Source: Streptomyces sp. NBC_01439 (GTDB taxonomy: Bacteria; Actinomycetota; Actinomycetes; Streptomycetales; Streptomycetaceae). From it: a stretch of DNA of 64,000 nucleotides. Location: the NCBI RefSeq assembly GCF_036227605.1, contig NZ_CP109487.1, forward strand, positions 7,067,501 through 7,131,500, read 5' to 3'. Positions 1 to 8,078 of the stretch are shown in pieces. Below the pieces are notes generated by a model, which saw only the letters and a program-made list of their open reading frames with translations, had not been told where the DNA came from and ran no database searches. Positions within the stretch are counted from its first letter, which is position 1; each line of letters starts with the position of its first letter. The translations under genes were made by a program, and so were the position numbers.

Positions 1-1
1 C

Positions 2-286
2 AACGTGCTCTGCGACGCACTGCTCGTGGACACCATCTCCCGCTCGGACACGTACCCGTACGTGGACGTCCGCGAGGACGACGTGACCATGGGCCACGAG
101 GCCACCGTCTCCAAGGTCTCCGACGACCAGCTCTTCTACCTGATGCAGCGCGGCCTCACCGAGTTCGAGGCCATGGCCATGATCGTGCGCGGCTTCGTCG
201 AGCCGATCGCGAAGGAGCTGCCGATGGAGTACGCGCTGGAGCTCAACCGGCTGATCGAGCTGCAGATGGAGGGTTCGGTCGGCTAG
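2..286 (+). CDS. sufB: Fe-S cluster assembly protein SufB (C-terminal part, truncated by window edge)
   Basis: Only the last 94 codons are present; the gene begins upstream of the window. The product is the scaffold subunit of the cytoplasmic SufBCD complex that builds Fe-S clusters. The visible part carries the SufB/SufD C-terminal signature: a [14 protein letters not shown] segment followed by the helix around [16 protein letters not shown]. The paired SufD protein encoded next has the parallel DDEQLFYLQARGI stretch, as expected for related subunits. It is first in the run sufB-sufD-Rieske-sufC-sufS-sufU-sufT, with 71 bases separating it from sufD. Identity is secure from sequence plus context. 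Confidence 0.95.
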   Translation, partial: NVLCDALLVDTISRSDTYPYVDVREDDVTMGHEATVSKVSDDQLFYLMQRGLTEFEAMAMIVRGFVEPIAKELPMEYALELNRLIELQMEGSVG

Positions 287-357
287 TCCGGCCCCGCCCC
301 GCAGCACATTCACAGACGTAGACGTGTTCTTTTAAGAGAGCGAGCAAGACGACAGCC

Positions 358-1569
358 ATGGCTGAGGCTCAGAACGCCCCCAAGAACCTGACGGTTCAGG
401 GCGGTACCCCCGCGGCGGGCTCCACCACCGCCGGCGCGATCGCGGTGGCCGCCGAGTCCACCGTCGCCACCCGGATGAGTGCGCCCCCGTCCTTCGACGT
501 GGCCGACTTCCCGGTCCCGCACGGCCGCGAGGAGGAGTGGCGGTTCACCCCGCTCGCCCGCCTCAAGGGCCTGCACGACGGCACCGCTGTCGCGGACGGC
601 ACCATGAAGGCCCAGATCGACGCGCCCGAGGGCGTCACGGTGGAGTCCGTGGAGCGCGGCGACGAGCGGATCGGCAAGGCCGGCACCCCCGTCGACCGGG
701 TCGCGGCCCAGGCCTTCTCCTCCTTCGCCAAGGCCACGGTCGTCACCGTGCCCAAGGAGACCGTGCTCGCCGAGCCGATCCGGGTCGCCCTGCACGGCGA
801 GGGCGGCACGACCTTCGGGCACACCGTCTTCGACATCAAGCCGTTCGCCGAGGCGATCATCGTGATCGACCACACCGGTGACGGCGTGCGCGCCGCCAAC
901 GTCGACGTCCTCGTCGGCGACGGCGCCAAGGTGACCTTCGTGTCCGTCCAGGACTGGGACGACACCGCGGTCCACACCTCGCAGCACAACGCCCTGATCG
1001 GCCGCGACGCCAGCTTCAAGTCCGTGGTCATCACCTTCGGCGGCGACCTGGTCCGTCTGCACCCGCGCGTCACCTACGCGGGCCCCGGCGGCGAGAGCGA
1101 GATGCTCGGCCTGTACTTCACGGACGCCGGCCAGCACCAGGAGCACCGCCTCCTGGTGACGCACGACGCCCCGCACTGCAAGTCGAACGTGGTCTACAAG
1201 GGCGCGCTCCAGGGCCAGGACGCCCACGCCGTCTGGATCGGTGACGTGCTCATCGAGAAGACCGCCGAGGGCACCGACACCTACGAGATGAACCGCAACC
1301 TCGTCCTCACGGACGGCGCGCGGGTCGACTCGGTGCCGAACCTGGAGATCGAGACCGGCGAGATCGTCGGTGCCGGCCACGCCTCCGCGACCGGCCGCTT
1401 CGACGACGAGCAGCTCTTCTACCTGCAGGCCCGTGGCATCCCGGCCGACGAGGCCCGCCGTCTGGTCGTCCGCGGCTTCTTCGCGGAGCTCGTCCAGCAG
1501 ATCGGTGTCGACGACATCGAGGAGCGTCTGCTCGCCAAGATCGAGACCGAGCTCCAGGGTTCCGTCTGA
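358..1569 (+). CDS. sufD: Fe-S cluster assembly protein SufD
   Basis: 403 aa, the usual size for actinobacterial SufD. It partners SufB and the SufC ATPase in the cytoplasmic scaffold complex. The core is the SufBD beta-helix region (roughly residues 120-340, with the HTSQHNALIG and MLGLYFTDAGQHQEHRL stretches), and the C-terminus has the FDDEQLFYLQARGIPADEARRL helix shared with SufB. The N-terminal 40 residues are Ala/Thr-rich and probably disordered. The ATG at 358 lacks a strong Shine-Dalgarno, so translation may depend partly on readthrough from sufB. The stop overlaps the next start (TGATG), indicating coupling. Confidence 0.95.
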   Translation: MAEAQNAPKNLTVQGGTPAAGSTTAGAIAVAAESTVATRMSAPPSFDVADFPVPHGREEEWRFTPLARLKGLHDGTAVADGTMKAQIDAPEGVTVESVERGDERIGKAGTPVDRVAAQAFSSFAKATVVTVPKETVLAEPIRVALHGEGGTTFGHTVFDIKPFAEAIIVIDHTGDGVRAANVDVLVGDGAKVTFVSVQDWDDTAVHTSQHNALIGRDASFKSVVITFGGDLVRLHPRVTYAGPGGESEMLGLYFTDAGQHQEHRLLVTHDAPHCKSNVVYKGALQGQDAHAVWIGDVLIEKTAEGTDTYEMNRNLVLTDGARVDSVPNLEIETGEIVGAGHASATGRFDDEQLFYLQARGIPADEARRLVVRGFFAELVQQIGVDDIEERLLAKIETELQGSV

Positions 1570-1886
1570 TGAATTACGTCAAGGCCTGCGCGCTCAGCGA
1601 GCTGGAGGAGGACACCCCGAAGCGGGTGGAACTCGACGGCACGCCGGTCTCCATCGTCTCCACCGAGGGGGAGGTGTTCGCGATCAACGACATCTGCTCG
1701 CACGCGAACGTCTCGCTCTCGGAGGGCGAGGTCGAAGACTGCATGATCGAGTGCTGGCTGCACGGGTCGGCCTTCGACCTGCGCACCGGCAAGCCCTCGG
1801 GTCTGCCCGCGACGCGCCCCGTACCCGTATACCCCGTCAAGATCGAAGGGGACGACGTGCTCGTCTCCCTCACCCAGGAGTCCTGA
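1569..1886 (+). CDS. Rieske-type [2Fe-2S] ferredoxin of the SUF operon
   Basis: 105 aa soluble Rieske protein. Both cluster-binding boxes are intact: C-x-H in CSHANVSL and C-x2-H in CWLHGSAFD, the pattern of bacterial Rieske ferredoxins linked to non-haem oxygenases. There is no membrane anchor, so it should be cytoplasmic. Its start overlaps the sufD stop by one base, and sufC follows after 7 bases, so it is expressed with the SUF machinery. Its role there is not established; electron supply during cluster assembly is an inference from position. Actinobacterial SUF operons commonly carry such a gene. Confidence 0.92.
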   Translation: MNYVKACALSELEEDTPKRVELDGTPVSIVSTEGEVFAINDICSHANVSLSEGEVEDCMIECWLHGSAFDLRTGKPSGLPATRPVPVYPVKIEGDDVLVSLTQES

Positions 1887-1893
1887 GGTATCC

Positions 1894-2667
1894 ATGGCAA
1901 CGCTTGAAATCCACGACCTGCACGTCTCCGTCGAGACCGGCGACTCGGCGAGTGGCTCCCGCGAGATCCTCAAGGGCGTCGACCTCACCGTCAAGCAGGG
2001 TGAGACGCACGCCATCATGGGTCCGAACGGCTCCGGCAAGTCCACCCTGGCGTACTCGCTCGCCGGTCACCCGAAGTACACCATCACCGGTGGCACCGTG
2101 ACCCTCGACGGCGAGGACGTCCTCGAGATGTCCGTCGACGAGCGCGCCCGCGCCGGCCTCTTCCTCGCCATGCAGTACCCGGTCGAGGTCCCCGGCGTCT
2201 CGGTCTCCAACTTCCTGCGCACCTCCGCCACCGCCATCCGCGGTGAGGCCCCCAAGCTGCGCACCTGGGTGAAGGAGGTCAAGTCCGCGATGGAGCAGCT
2301 CCAGATGGACCCGGCCTTCGCCGAGCGCAACGTCAACGAGGGCTTCTCCGGCGGCGAGAAGAAGCGCCACGAGATCCTTCAGCTGGAGCTCCTCAAGCCG
2401 AAGATCGCGATCCTCGACGAGACCGACTCCGGCCTCGACGTCGACGCGCTGCGGATCGTCTCCGAGGGCGTCAACCGCGTCCGCGAGACCGGTGAGGTCG
2501 GCACCCTGCTGATCACCCACTACACGCGCATCCTGCGCTACATCAAGCCCGACTTCGTGCACGTGTTCGCGAACGGCCGCATCGCCGAGTCCGGTGGCGC
2601 CGAGCTCGCCGACCAGCTGGAGGCCGAGGGCTACGACAAGTACGTGAAGGGTGGCGCGACCGCGTGA
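1894..2667 (+). CDS. sufC: Fe-S assembly ATPase SufC
   Basis: 257 aa ABC-type ATPase that powers the SufBCD scaffold. Walker A is GPNGSGKS (residues 43-50), the signature is FSGGEKKRHEILQL, the Walker B region is IAILDETDSGLD, and a switch histidine follows in LLITHYTRIL. SufC typically carries KKR after the signature motif and DSGLD after Walker B; both are present. Its stop overlaps the sufS GTG start (GTGA), implying coupled translation in fixed stoichiometry. Length and motifs are complete. Confidence 0.97.
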   Translation: MATLEIHDLHVSVETGDSASGSREILKGVDLTVKQGETHAIMGPNGSGKSTLAYSLAGHPKYTITGGTVTLDGEDVLEMSVDERARAGLFLAMQYPVEVPGVSVSNFLRTSATAIRGEAPKLRTWVKEVKSAMEQLQMDPAFAERNVNEGFSGGEKKRHEILQLELLKPKIAILDETDSGLDVDALRIVSEGVNRVRETGEVGTLLITHYTRILRYIKPDFVHVFANGRIAESGGAELADQLEAEGYDKYVKGGATA

Positions 2668-3920
2668 CACAGCTGCCTGGCCTCCTCGACATCGAGGCGA
2701 TCCGCAAGGACTTCCCCCTGCTGGATCGTGTGGTCCACGACGGGAAGAAGATCGTTTACCTGGACAACGCGGCGACCTCGCAGAAGCCGCGCCAGGTGCT
2801 CGACGCGCTGAACGAGTACTACGAGCAGCACAACGCCAACGTCCACCGTGGCGTGCACGTGCTCGCCGAGGAGGCCACGGCGCTGTACGAGGGCGCCCGC
2901 GACAAGGTCGCCGCCTTCATCAACGCACCGAGCCGCGACGAGGTGATCTTCACCAAGAACGCCTCCGAGTCGCTCAACCTGGTCGCGAACATGCTCGGTT
3001 GGGCGGACGAGCCCTACCGGGTCGACCGCGAGACCGAGATCGCCATCACGGAGATGGAGCACCACTCCAACATCGTGCCGTGGCAGCTGCTGGCGCAGCG
3101 CACCGGCGCGAAGCTGAAGTGGTTCGGCCTCACCGACGACGGCCGGCTCGACCTGTCCAACATCGAAGAGGTCATCACGGAGAAGACGAAGATCGTCTCC
3201 TTCACGCTGGTCTCCAACATCATGGGCACGGTCAACCCGGTCGAGGCGATCGTCCGGCGCGCCCAGGACGTCGGCGCACTCGTACTGATCGACGCCTCCC
3301 AGGCCGCCCCGCACATGCCGCTGGACGTGCAGGCGCTCGGCGCCGACTTCGTGGCCTTCACCGGCCACAAGATGTGCGGCCCGACCGGCATCGGCGTCCT
3401 CTGGGGCCGCCAGGAGCTCCTGGAGGACCTGCCTCCGTTCCTCGGCGGCGGCGAGATGATCGAGACCGTGTCGATGCACGCCTCGACCTACGCCCCGGCA
3501 CCCCACAAGTTCGAGGCGGGTACGCCCCCGATCGCCCAGGCCGTCGGCCTCGGCGCGGCCGTGGACTACCTGACCGCGATCGGCATGGACAAGATCGCAG
3601 CGCACGAGCACGCGATCACCGAGTACGCGATCAAGCGCCTCGCAGAGGTGCCCGACCTGCGGATCATCGGCCCCACCACGGCCGAGGACCGCGGCGCCGC
3701 GATCTCCTTCGTCCTGGGTGACATCCACCCGCACGACGTCGGTCAGGTACTGGACGAGCAGGGCATCGCGGTCCGCGTGGGACACCACTGCGCGCGCCCC
3801 GTCTGCCTGCGCTACGGAATTCCTGCGACGACGCGAGCGTCTTTCTACCTGTACTCCTCTCCGGCCGATGTCGATGCGCTGATCGACGGGCTGGAGCACG
3901 TACGGAACTTCTTCGGCTGA
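2664..3920 (+). CDS. sufS: Cysteine desulfurase SufS
   Basis: 418 aa PLP-dependent, group II cysteine desulfurase that takes sulfur from L-cysteine and passes it to SufU. The PLP lysine is in FTGHKMCGP (about K236), the histidine that stacks on PLP is in EMEHHSNI, and the active-site cysteine is in GHHCARPVC (about C376), in the short loop typical of SufS. The GTG start overlaps the sufC stop. SufU follows after 22 bases, consistent with a SufS-SufU sulfur relay rather than SufE. All key residues are intact. Confidence 0.97.
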   Translation: MTQLPGLLDIEAIRKDFPLLDRVVHDGKKIVYLDNAATSQKPRQVLDALNEYYEQHNANVHRGVHVLAEEATALYEGARDKVAAFINAPSRDEVIFTKNASESLNLVANMLGWADEPYRVDRETEIAITEMEHHSNIVPWQLLAQRTGAKLKWFGLTDDGRLDLSNIEEVITEKTKIVSFTLVSNIMGTVNPVEAIVRRAQDVGALVLIDASQAAPHMPLDVQALGADFVAFTGHKMCGPTGIGVLWGRQELLEDLPPFLGGGEMIETVSMHASTYAPAPHKFEAGTPPIAQAVGLGAAVDYLTAIGMDKIAAHEHAITEYAIKRLAEVPDLRIIGPTTAEDRGAAISFVLGDIHPHDVGQVLDEQGIAVRVGHHCARPVCLRYGIPATTRASFYLYSSPADVDALIDGLEHVRNFFG

Positions 3921-3942
3921 CGGACGAGGCGACGAGGGCGCA

Positions 3943-4404
3943 GTGAAGCTGGATTCGATGTACCAGGAACTGATCCTGGACCACTACAAGCACCCGCACG
4001 GGCGCGGCCTGCGCGACGGCGACGCCGAGGTGCACCACGTCAACCCGACGTGCGGTGACGAGATCACGCTGCGCGTGAAGTACGACGGCGAGACGTTGAC
4101 CGACGTCTCCTACGAGGGCCAGGGCTGCTCCATCAGCCAGGCCAGCGCGTCCGTACTGAACGAGCTGCTCGTGGGCAAGGAACTGGCCGAGGCGCAGAAG
4201 ATCCAGGCAGTCTTCCTGGAGATGATGCAGTCCAAGGGCAAGATCGAGCCCGACGAGGCCATGGAGGAGGTGCTGGAGGACGCGGTCGCGTTCGTCGGCG
4301 TCTCGAAGTACCCGGCTCGTGTGAAGTGTGCTCTGCTGAGCTGGATGGCGTGGAAGGACGCGACGGCCCAGGCTCTGGGCGGCGCGGAGAGGGAGACGGC
4401 ATGA
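3943..4404 (+). CDS. sufU: SufU sulfur-relay protein
   Basis: 153 aa IscU-like protein that accepts persulfide sulfur from SufS. The three conserved cysteines are C37 (NPTCGDE), C62 (GQGCSISQAS) and C129 (RVKCALLSW). An insert between the second and third cysteines, as in zinc-dependent SufU rather than IscU, is visible. The start is GTG, placed just after a GAGGGCGCA stretch. The stop overlaps the ATG of the following SufT-like gene (ATGA). Role and identity are clear from context and motifs. Confidence 0.95.
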   Translation: MKLDSMYQELILDHYKHPHGRGLRDGDAEVHHVNPTCGDEITLRVKYDGETLTDVSYEGQGCSISQASASVLNELLVGKELAEAQKIQAVFLEMMQSKGKIEPDEAMEEVLEDAVAFVGVSKYPARVKCALLSWMAWKDATAQALGGAERETA

Positions 4405-4745
4405 CCGAGAACGCGACGCCCGAGGCGTCGATCAAGCCGGCCACCGAGGAGGAGGTCCGCGAGGCCCTCTACGACGTGGTCGACCCCGAGCTGGGCATCG
4501 ACGTCGTCAACCTGGGCCTGATCTACGGCATCCACATCGACGACGCGAACATCGCCACCCTCGACATGACCCTGACCTCGGCGGCCTGCCCGCTGACGGA
4601 CGTCATCGAGGACCAGGCGAAGTCGGCGACGGACGGCATCGTCAGCGAACTTCGCATCAACTGGGTCTGGATGCCGCCGTGGGGCCCGGACAAGATCACG
4701 GACGACGGCCGCGAGCAGCTCCGCGCGCTCGGCTTCAACGTCTGA
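4401..4745 (+). CDS. sufT: SufT-like metal-sulfur cluster assembly factor (DUF59/MIP18 family)
   Basis: 114 aa. The DUF59 fold is marked by the N-terminal VREALYDVVDPELGIDVVNLGLIYGI stretch (the DPE motif, residues about 26-28) and by the conserved cysteine in LTSAACPLTDV. Family members help mature Fe-S proteins; placement as the last gene of the SUF operon supports that. I chose the ATG at 4401, which overlaps the sufU stop; an in-frame upstream extension would lie inside sufU. A strong terminator begins 11 bases after the stop, closing the operon. Confidence 0.93.
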   Translation: MTENATPEASIKPATEEEVREALYDVVDPELGIDVVNLGLIYGIHIDDANIATLDMTLTSAACPLTDVIEDQAKSATDGIVSELRINWVWMPPWGPDKITDDGREQLRALGFNV

Positions 4746-4756
4746 GCCGTCGTGAA

Positions 4757-4797
4757 CGAGGAAGGGCCCCCGGCATCGTGCCGGGGGCCCTTCCTCG
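4757..4797 (+). terminator. Hairpin terminator of the SUF operon
   Basis: A perfect 19-bp inverted repeat (4757-4775 with 4779-4797) with a 3-base TCG loop, 11 bases after the sufT stop. No U-tract follows, which is usual for streptomycete terminators. It also lies just beyond the 3' end of the convergent membrane-protein gene, so it may stop transcription from both sides. Confidence 0.88.
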
Positions 4798-4834
4798 TGT
4801 GGTCCGGCCGGGACCGGAGGCTTCGTCCGGCTGC

Positions 4835-6043
4835 TCAGGTGTCCGCCTGACCGTTCGGCCGCGGGTCCGGATGGGCCGGGTGCGTGTCCGCGGGTGCGGG
4901 TCCGGGTGCCGGTGCGGGGGCGGCCGTGGGGACGGTGCCGGGGGTCTGCGCGGCGGCCTCGGCGAGGATGGCGGAGGCGAGGTCCTCACGCCGGATCCGC
5001 TGGTCCACGTAGAGCAGATCGTTGACCAGCTGGGTGTACCCGGTCTGGAACATCTGGCTCACGCCGCCGCCGACCAGCAGGCACGCGAAGCAGAACACGA
5101 GGCCGACGATCGTGCCTGCCGACGGGGTGGCTCCCTCGCCCCCCTCGACCATGAGCGGGAGCATCCCGAACATGCCGATGAGCTGGAAGGGCATCTGGAT
5201 CAGGTAGGCGACGCTCATCCCGATCATGCTGCCGACCAGGGAGATGCCGAAGATCCGCCACCACTGGCCCTTGACCAGTGCGGCCGAGCGGCGCAGCGCG
5301 ATGACCGGGCCGGCCTCCTCCATGACCGCCGCGGCGGGGGCGAGGCTGAGCCGGGTGCCGAGCCACACGGCCACCGGCAGGGCGAGCAGCATGAGCACGG
5401 GCAGGAGGAGCATCGCCCCGGGTGACGGGTCGCCGCCGGAGGTGGAGGCGATCATCACCGGGATCCACACCGCGAGGGCGGCGAGCACCGGGGCGCCGGC
5501 GATCAGCCCCGTGAGCGCCAGCGCGCCCAGGACGGCGGGCGTCCGCCGCAGGGCCGTGTCCCACATCGCGCGGAAGGTCGTGGGCCGGCCCCTGACCGCC
5601 TCGCGGAGGACCGCCGGGCACAGGGCGGTGAGCATCGCCATGCCCAGCAGCCCCACGGCGAGCAGCAGCACGAACAGCGTGACCGCCGCGACGAGGAACG
5701 GTGTGAGGTGCTCGGCCGACGGGGGCCGGCCGTAGGGCGGGTCGAGAACCGGCTCGATGTGGTCGTACACCGCGGCGACGGCGATGCCCGCCAGCAGGGC
5801 CATGGCCAGCAGGCAGATGCCCTGCACGGCCAGCATCACGCCGAGCAGCTGCTTCCAGTGGCGGCCGAGCGTGGCGAACGAGGCGCTCACGATGTCCCCG
5901 AGGCCCAGGGGCCGCAGGGGCATCACCCCGGGCTGCGGCGGGGGCGGCGGAGCCCATCCTCCCCACTGCGGCGTGCCACCCGGGCCTCCTGGCCATCTTG
6001 ACCCCGGTGCCCCCGTGGATCCCCACCCTGCGCTCTGCGTCAT
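4835..6043 (-). CDS. Polytopic membrane protein, glycerophosphoryl-diester-phosphodiesterase membrane-domain-like
   Basis: 402 aa. A Gly/Pro/Trp-rich cytoplasmic N-terminus (about residues 1-45, with a PPPPP run) precedes a LGDIVSASFATLGRHWKQLL segment and about six hydrophobic helices. A charged C-terminal tail ends in a Pro/Ala-rich stretch. The layout resembles actinobacterial membrane proteins named after the membrane domain of glycerophosphodiester phosphodiesterases; no catalytic domain is visible, so enzymatic activity should not be assumed. It is transcribed away from the SMR gene. Function unknown. Confidence 0.8.
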   Translation of the reverse strand: MTQSAGWGSTGAPGSRWPGGPGGTPQWGGWAPPPPPQPGVMPLRPLGLGDIVSASFATLGRHWKQLLGVMLAVQGICLLAMALLAGIAVAAVYDHIEPVLDPPYGRPPSAEHLTPFLVAAVTLFVLLLAVGLLGMAMLTALCPAVLREAVRGRPTTFRAMWDTALRRTPAVLGALALTGLIAGAPVLAALAVWIPVMIASTSGGDPSPGAMLLLPVLMLLALPVAVWLGTRLSLAPAAAVMEEAGPVIALRRSAALVKGQWWRIFGISLVGSMIGMSVAYLIQMPFQLIGMFGMLPLMVEGGEGATPSAGTIVGLVFCFACLLVGGGVSQMFQTGYTQLVNDLLYVDQRIRREDLASAILAEAAAQTPGTVPTAAPAPAPGPAPADTHPAHPDPRPNGQADT

Positions 6044-6130
6044 GCGTCCGCTCCGTCTGCTCGTTCCCCCATGGAACGCACACCGTATCCCAGCATGTCA
6101 GGGGCATGACGGGCCATATCCGGTTCGCTT

Positions 6131-6146
6131 GTGTACGCGCGTACGC
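6131..6146 (+). promoter_or_regulatory. Operator copy 1 of the SMR/TetR operon
   Basis: GTGTACGCGCGTACGC fits an inverted repeat GYGTAC-N4-GTACRC; the inner 12 bases are a perfect palindrome. A second copy lies exactly 22 bp downstream. Both precede a gene pair that encodes a TetR regulator, so they are probably its binding sites. Confidence 0.75.
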
Positions 6147-6152
6147 ATTGAT

Positions 6153-6168
6153 GTGTACAGTTGTACGC
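6153..6168 (+). promoter_or_regulatory. Operator copy 2, abutting the SMR start codon
   Basis: GTGTACAGTTGTACGC repeats the GYGTAC-N4-GTACRC pattern of the copy centred 22 bp upstream, two helical turns away. It ends at the base before the ATG at 6169, so no Shine-Dalgarno can fit. Either the mRNA is leaderless or the start codon lies further in. A TetR bound here would cover the transcription start. Confidence 0.75.
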
Positions 6169-6489
6169 ATGCCTTACGTCATGCTTGCCGCGGCCATTGC
6201 CGCAGAGGTCGCCGGAACCACCGCCATGAAGTACAGCGACGGCTTCACGAAGCTGTGGCCGTCGCTGGGCACACTGCTGGGCTATGCCATCGCCTTCACC
6301 CTGCTCGCGCAGACGCTGAAGTCGATGTCGGTCGGCACGGCGTACGCCATATGGGCGGGCGTCGGCACCGCCGCGATCGCCGCCATAGGCATGGTGTTCC
6401 TGGGGGAGGCGGCCACCGCCGCCAAGATCGCCGGCATCGCCCTGGTGATCGGCGGCGTGGTCCTGCTGAACCTCGGCGGGGCCCACTGA
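6169..6489 (+). CDS. Small multidrug resistance (SMR) family efflux protein
   Basis: 106 aa with four transmembrane helices, the standard SMR size. The membrane-embedded glutamate is in AAEVAGTTAMKYSDGF (E12 by this start), the residue SMR pumps use for proton/drug exchange. The later helices (TLLGYAIAFTLLAQTL, YAIWAGVGTAAIAAIGM, GIALVIGGVVLLNLGG) match the EmrE/SugE pattern. Substrate could be quaternary ammonium, guanidinium or a dye-like compound; sequence alone does not decide. The ATG at 6169 is preceded by an operator instead of a ribosome-binding site, suggesting leaderless translation. Its stop overlaps the TetR start (TGATG). Confidence 0.92.
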   Translation: MPYVMLAAAIAAEVAGTTAMKYSDGFTKLWPSLGTLLGYAIAFTLLAQTLKSMSVGTAYAIWAGVGTAAIAAIGMVFLGEAATAAKIAGIALVIGGVVLLNLGGAH

Positions 6490-7040
6490 TGAGCCCCGGT
6501 GTGCGGCGCTACGACCCGGACCGGCGGCAGCGGATCGTCGACGCGGCGCTGCGGGTGGTCGGAGATCGGGGCATCGCGGGGCTGACCCACCGCAGCGTCG
6601 CCGCGGAGGCCGACGTGCCGCTCGGGTCGACGACGTACCACTTCAAGACGCTGGACGACCTGCTGGTCGCCGCCCTGCGCCAGGCCAACGAGGGCTTCGC
6701 CCAGGCGGTGGCGCGCTCGGCCGCGCTGGCCGACCCCGACGCGGACCTCGCCGGGGTCCTGGCCCGCCTGCTCGGGGAGTTCCTGGCGGGGGACCGGGGC
6801 CGGGTCGAGCTGGAGTACGAGCTCTACCTCGCGGCCCTGCGCCGCCCGGCACTGCGACCAGTGGCGGCGCAGTGGTGCGAGGCGGTGTCTGCGGCGCTGA
6901 CCCCGCGGACCGATCCGGTGACCGCGCGGGCGCTGGTGGCGGCCATGGACGGGATCGGCTTGCAGGCCCTGCTGACGGGGGCCGCGTACGACGAGGAGTA
7001 CGCCCGCGAGGTCCTGGGGCGGGTGCTGCGGCCGTCGTAG
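6489..7040 (+). CDS. TetR-family regulator, probable autorepressor of the SMR operon
   Basis: 183 aa. The N-terminal helix-turn-helix is seen at about residues 13-55: RIVDAALRVVGDRGIAGLTHRSVAAEADVPLGSTTYHFKTLDDLLVAAL. The remainder is a ligand-binding helical domain. It is translationally coupled to the SMR gene, and the two GYGTAC-N4-GTACRC palindromes in front of the operon are natural autoregulatory sites, like QacR/SMR arrangements. A compound exported by the pump is the likely inducer; that is inference. No terminator of note was found before the convergent gene 72 bases on. Confidence 0.92.
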   Translation: MSPGVRRYDPDRRQRIVDAALRVVGDRGIAGLTHRSVAAEADVPLGSTTYHFKTLDDLLVAALRQANEGFAQAVARSAALADPDADLAGVLARLLGEFLAGDRGRVELEYELYLAALRRPALRPVAAQWCEAVSAALTPRTDPVTARALVAAMDGIGLQALLTGAAYDEEYAREVLGRVLRPS

Positions 7041-7111
7041 GCGCGCCGTTGCCGTTCGGCTCCTCCGAATGCCCGAGCTCGGCCCGGCTGTCCGGCCCCG
7101 GCCCGGCCCGT

Positions 7112-7987
7112 TCAGCCCGCGGAGCGTACCGCCGCGAGAGCGGTCTGCACGCTCGCCTCGATGTCCTGGATCGGGTAGATCACCTCGCGGACCGTGCGGT
7201 CGCGGTCGATGACGAGCGTCAGCCGCTTGATCCGGCTCGTGCCCGCCGCGCGGAACGTCGGAAGGCGCAGCGCGGCCGTCAGCGCCAGATCCGCGTCCGA
7301 CAGGAGCGGGAACCGCAGCCGCTCCTGCTCCGCGAACTCCCGCTGCTCGTCCGGGCGCTGGGTCGACACCCCGTGCACGGTGGCGCCGGCCGCGGTGAAT
7401 TCCGCGAGCTGGTCGCGGTAGGTGCACGACTCGAACGTGCAGCCCCGGGCACCCGGGATCCCGGCCCAGCCGGGCGGGTAGGACTCGGCGCGCGCGTACG
7501 CACCCGGGAAGCAGTACAGGACCGTGAACGGGGTGTCCGCCACCGGGTCGCTCAGCTCGCCGAAACGGTCCGGCAGCAGCAGCGGGGGCACCTGCGCGCC
7601 GCGCAGCGCGTGCACGCGTTCCGCCTCGCGCGAGGCCTCGTCGGTCGTCGCCGTCATCTCTCCCTCTCCCAGGACCCAGGTGTCTCCCCAGTCCTGGAGG
7701 GCCACCAGGACGGGCAGTAGCCCCCGCCCGCGCGGGGTCAGCCGGTACTCGTGCCGCACCGGGCGTTCCTGGTACGGCTCGCGCGACAGCACCCCGGCCT
7801 CGACGAGCAGTTTCAGCCGTTCCGCCAGCACCTTGCGGGACATCCCCAACTCGCGCTGGAGCTCGTCGAAGCGGTGCAGACCCCGCGCGGCGTCCCGCAC
7901 GATCAGCAGCGTCCACCAGTCGCCCACCACATCGAGGGCCTGGGCGATGGCGCAGTCCGCGTCGCCGAGGTGTGTGCGCTGGGCCAT
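7112..7987 (-). CDS. HxlR-family winged-helix regulator fused to a peroxiredoxin
   Basis: 291 aa two-domain protein. Residues about 8-110 are an HxlR DNA-binding domain (C12 in GDADCAIAQAL, then WWTLLIVRDAARGLHRFDELQRELGMSRKVLAERL and the beta-wing HEYRLTPRGR). Residues about 130-290 are a PrxQ/BCP-like peroxiredoxin with IPGARGCTFESCTYRD, giving a candidate peroxidatic C182 and resolving C187. This suggests a regulator that senses peroxide or thiol state through its own peroxidase centre; that is inference. It is divergent from an MFS gene across a 25-bp palindromic site, probably its operator. Confidence 0.88.
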   Translation of the reverse strand: MAQRTHLGDADCAIAQALDVVGDWWTLLIVRDAARGLHRFDELQRELGMSRKVLAERLKLLVEAGVLSREPYQERPVRHEYRLTPRGRGLLPVLVALQDWGDTWVLGEGEMTATTDEASREAERVHALRGAQVPPLLLPDRFGELSDPVADTPFTVLYCFPGAYARAESYPPGWAGIPGARGCTFESCTYRDQLAEFTAAGATVHGVSTQRPDEQREFAEQERLRFPLLSDADLALTAALRLPTFRAAGTSRIKRLTLVIDRDRTVREVIYPIQDIEASVQTALAAVRSAG

Positions 7988-8030
7988 GGGAACTCCTTCG
8001 TCCGTTGACCCAAGGCTGCCATGCTGACAT

Positions 8031-8055
8031 AGTCCGTTCCCAAAGGGAACTTACT
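8031..8055. promoter_or_regulatory. Palindromic operator between the HxlR-peroxiredoxin and MFS genes
   Basis: The core GTTCCCAAAGGGAAC (8036-8050) is a perfect inverted repeat with 3-base spacer, and flanking AGT/ACT extends the symmetry to 25 bp. It sits in the 91-bp divergent intergenic region, where one dimer could control both genes. Confidence 0.75.
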
Positions 8056-8078
8056 CATGGGATCAGGGGGACACAGGT

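Noticed and set aside
310..1380. Long open frame on the minus strand across sufD
   Set aside because: It is the antisense of a well-identified gene; high GC3 leaves few stops in the opposite frames. No family resemblance in its translation.
6063..6077. GTTCC-CCCAT-GGAAC as a second HxlR-peroxiredoxin site
   Set aside because: Only 5-bp arms and a different spacer from GTTCCC-AAA-GGGAAC, 2 kb away before an unrelated membrane-protein gene. Probably chance.
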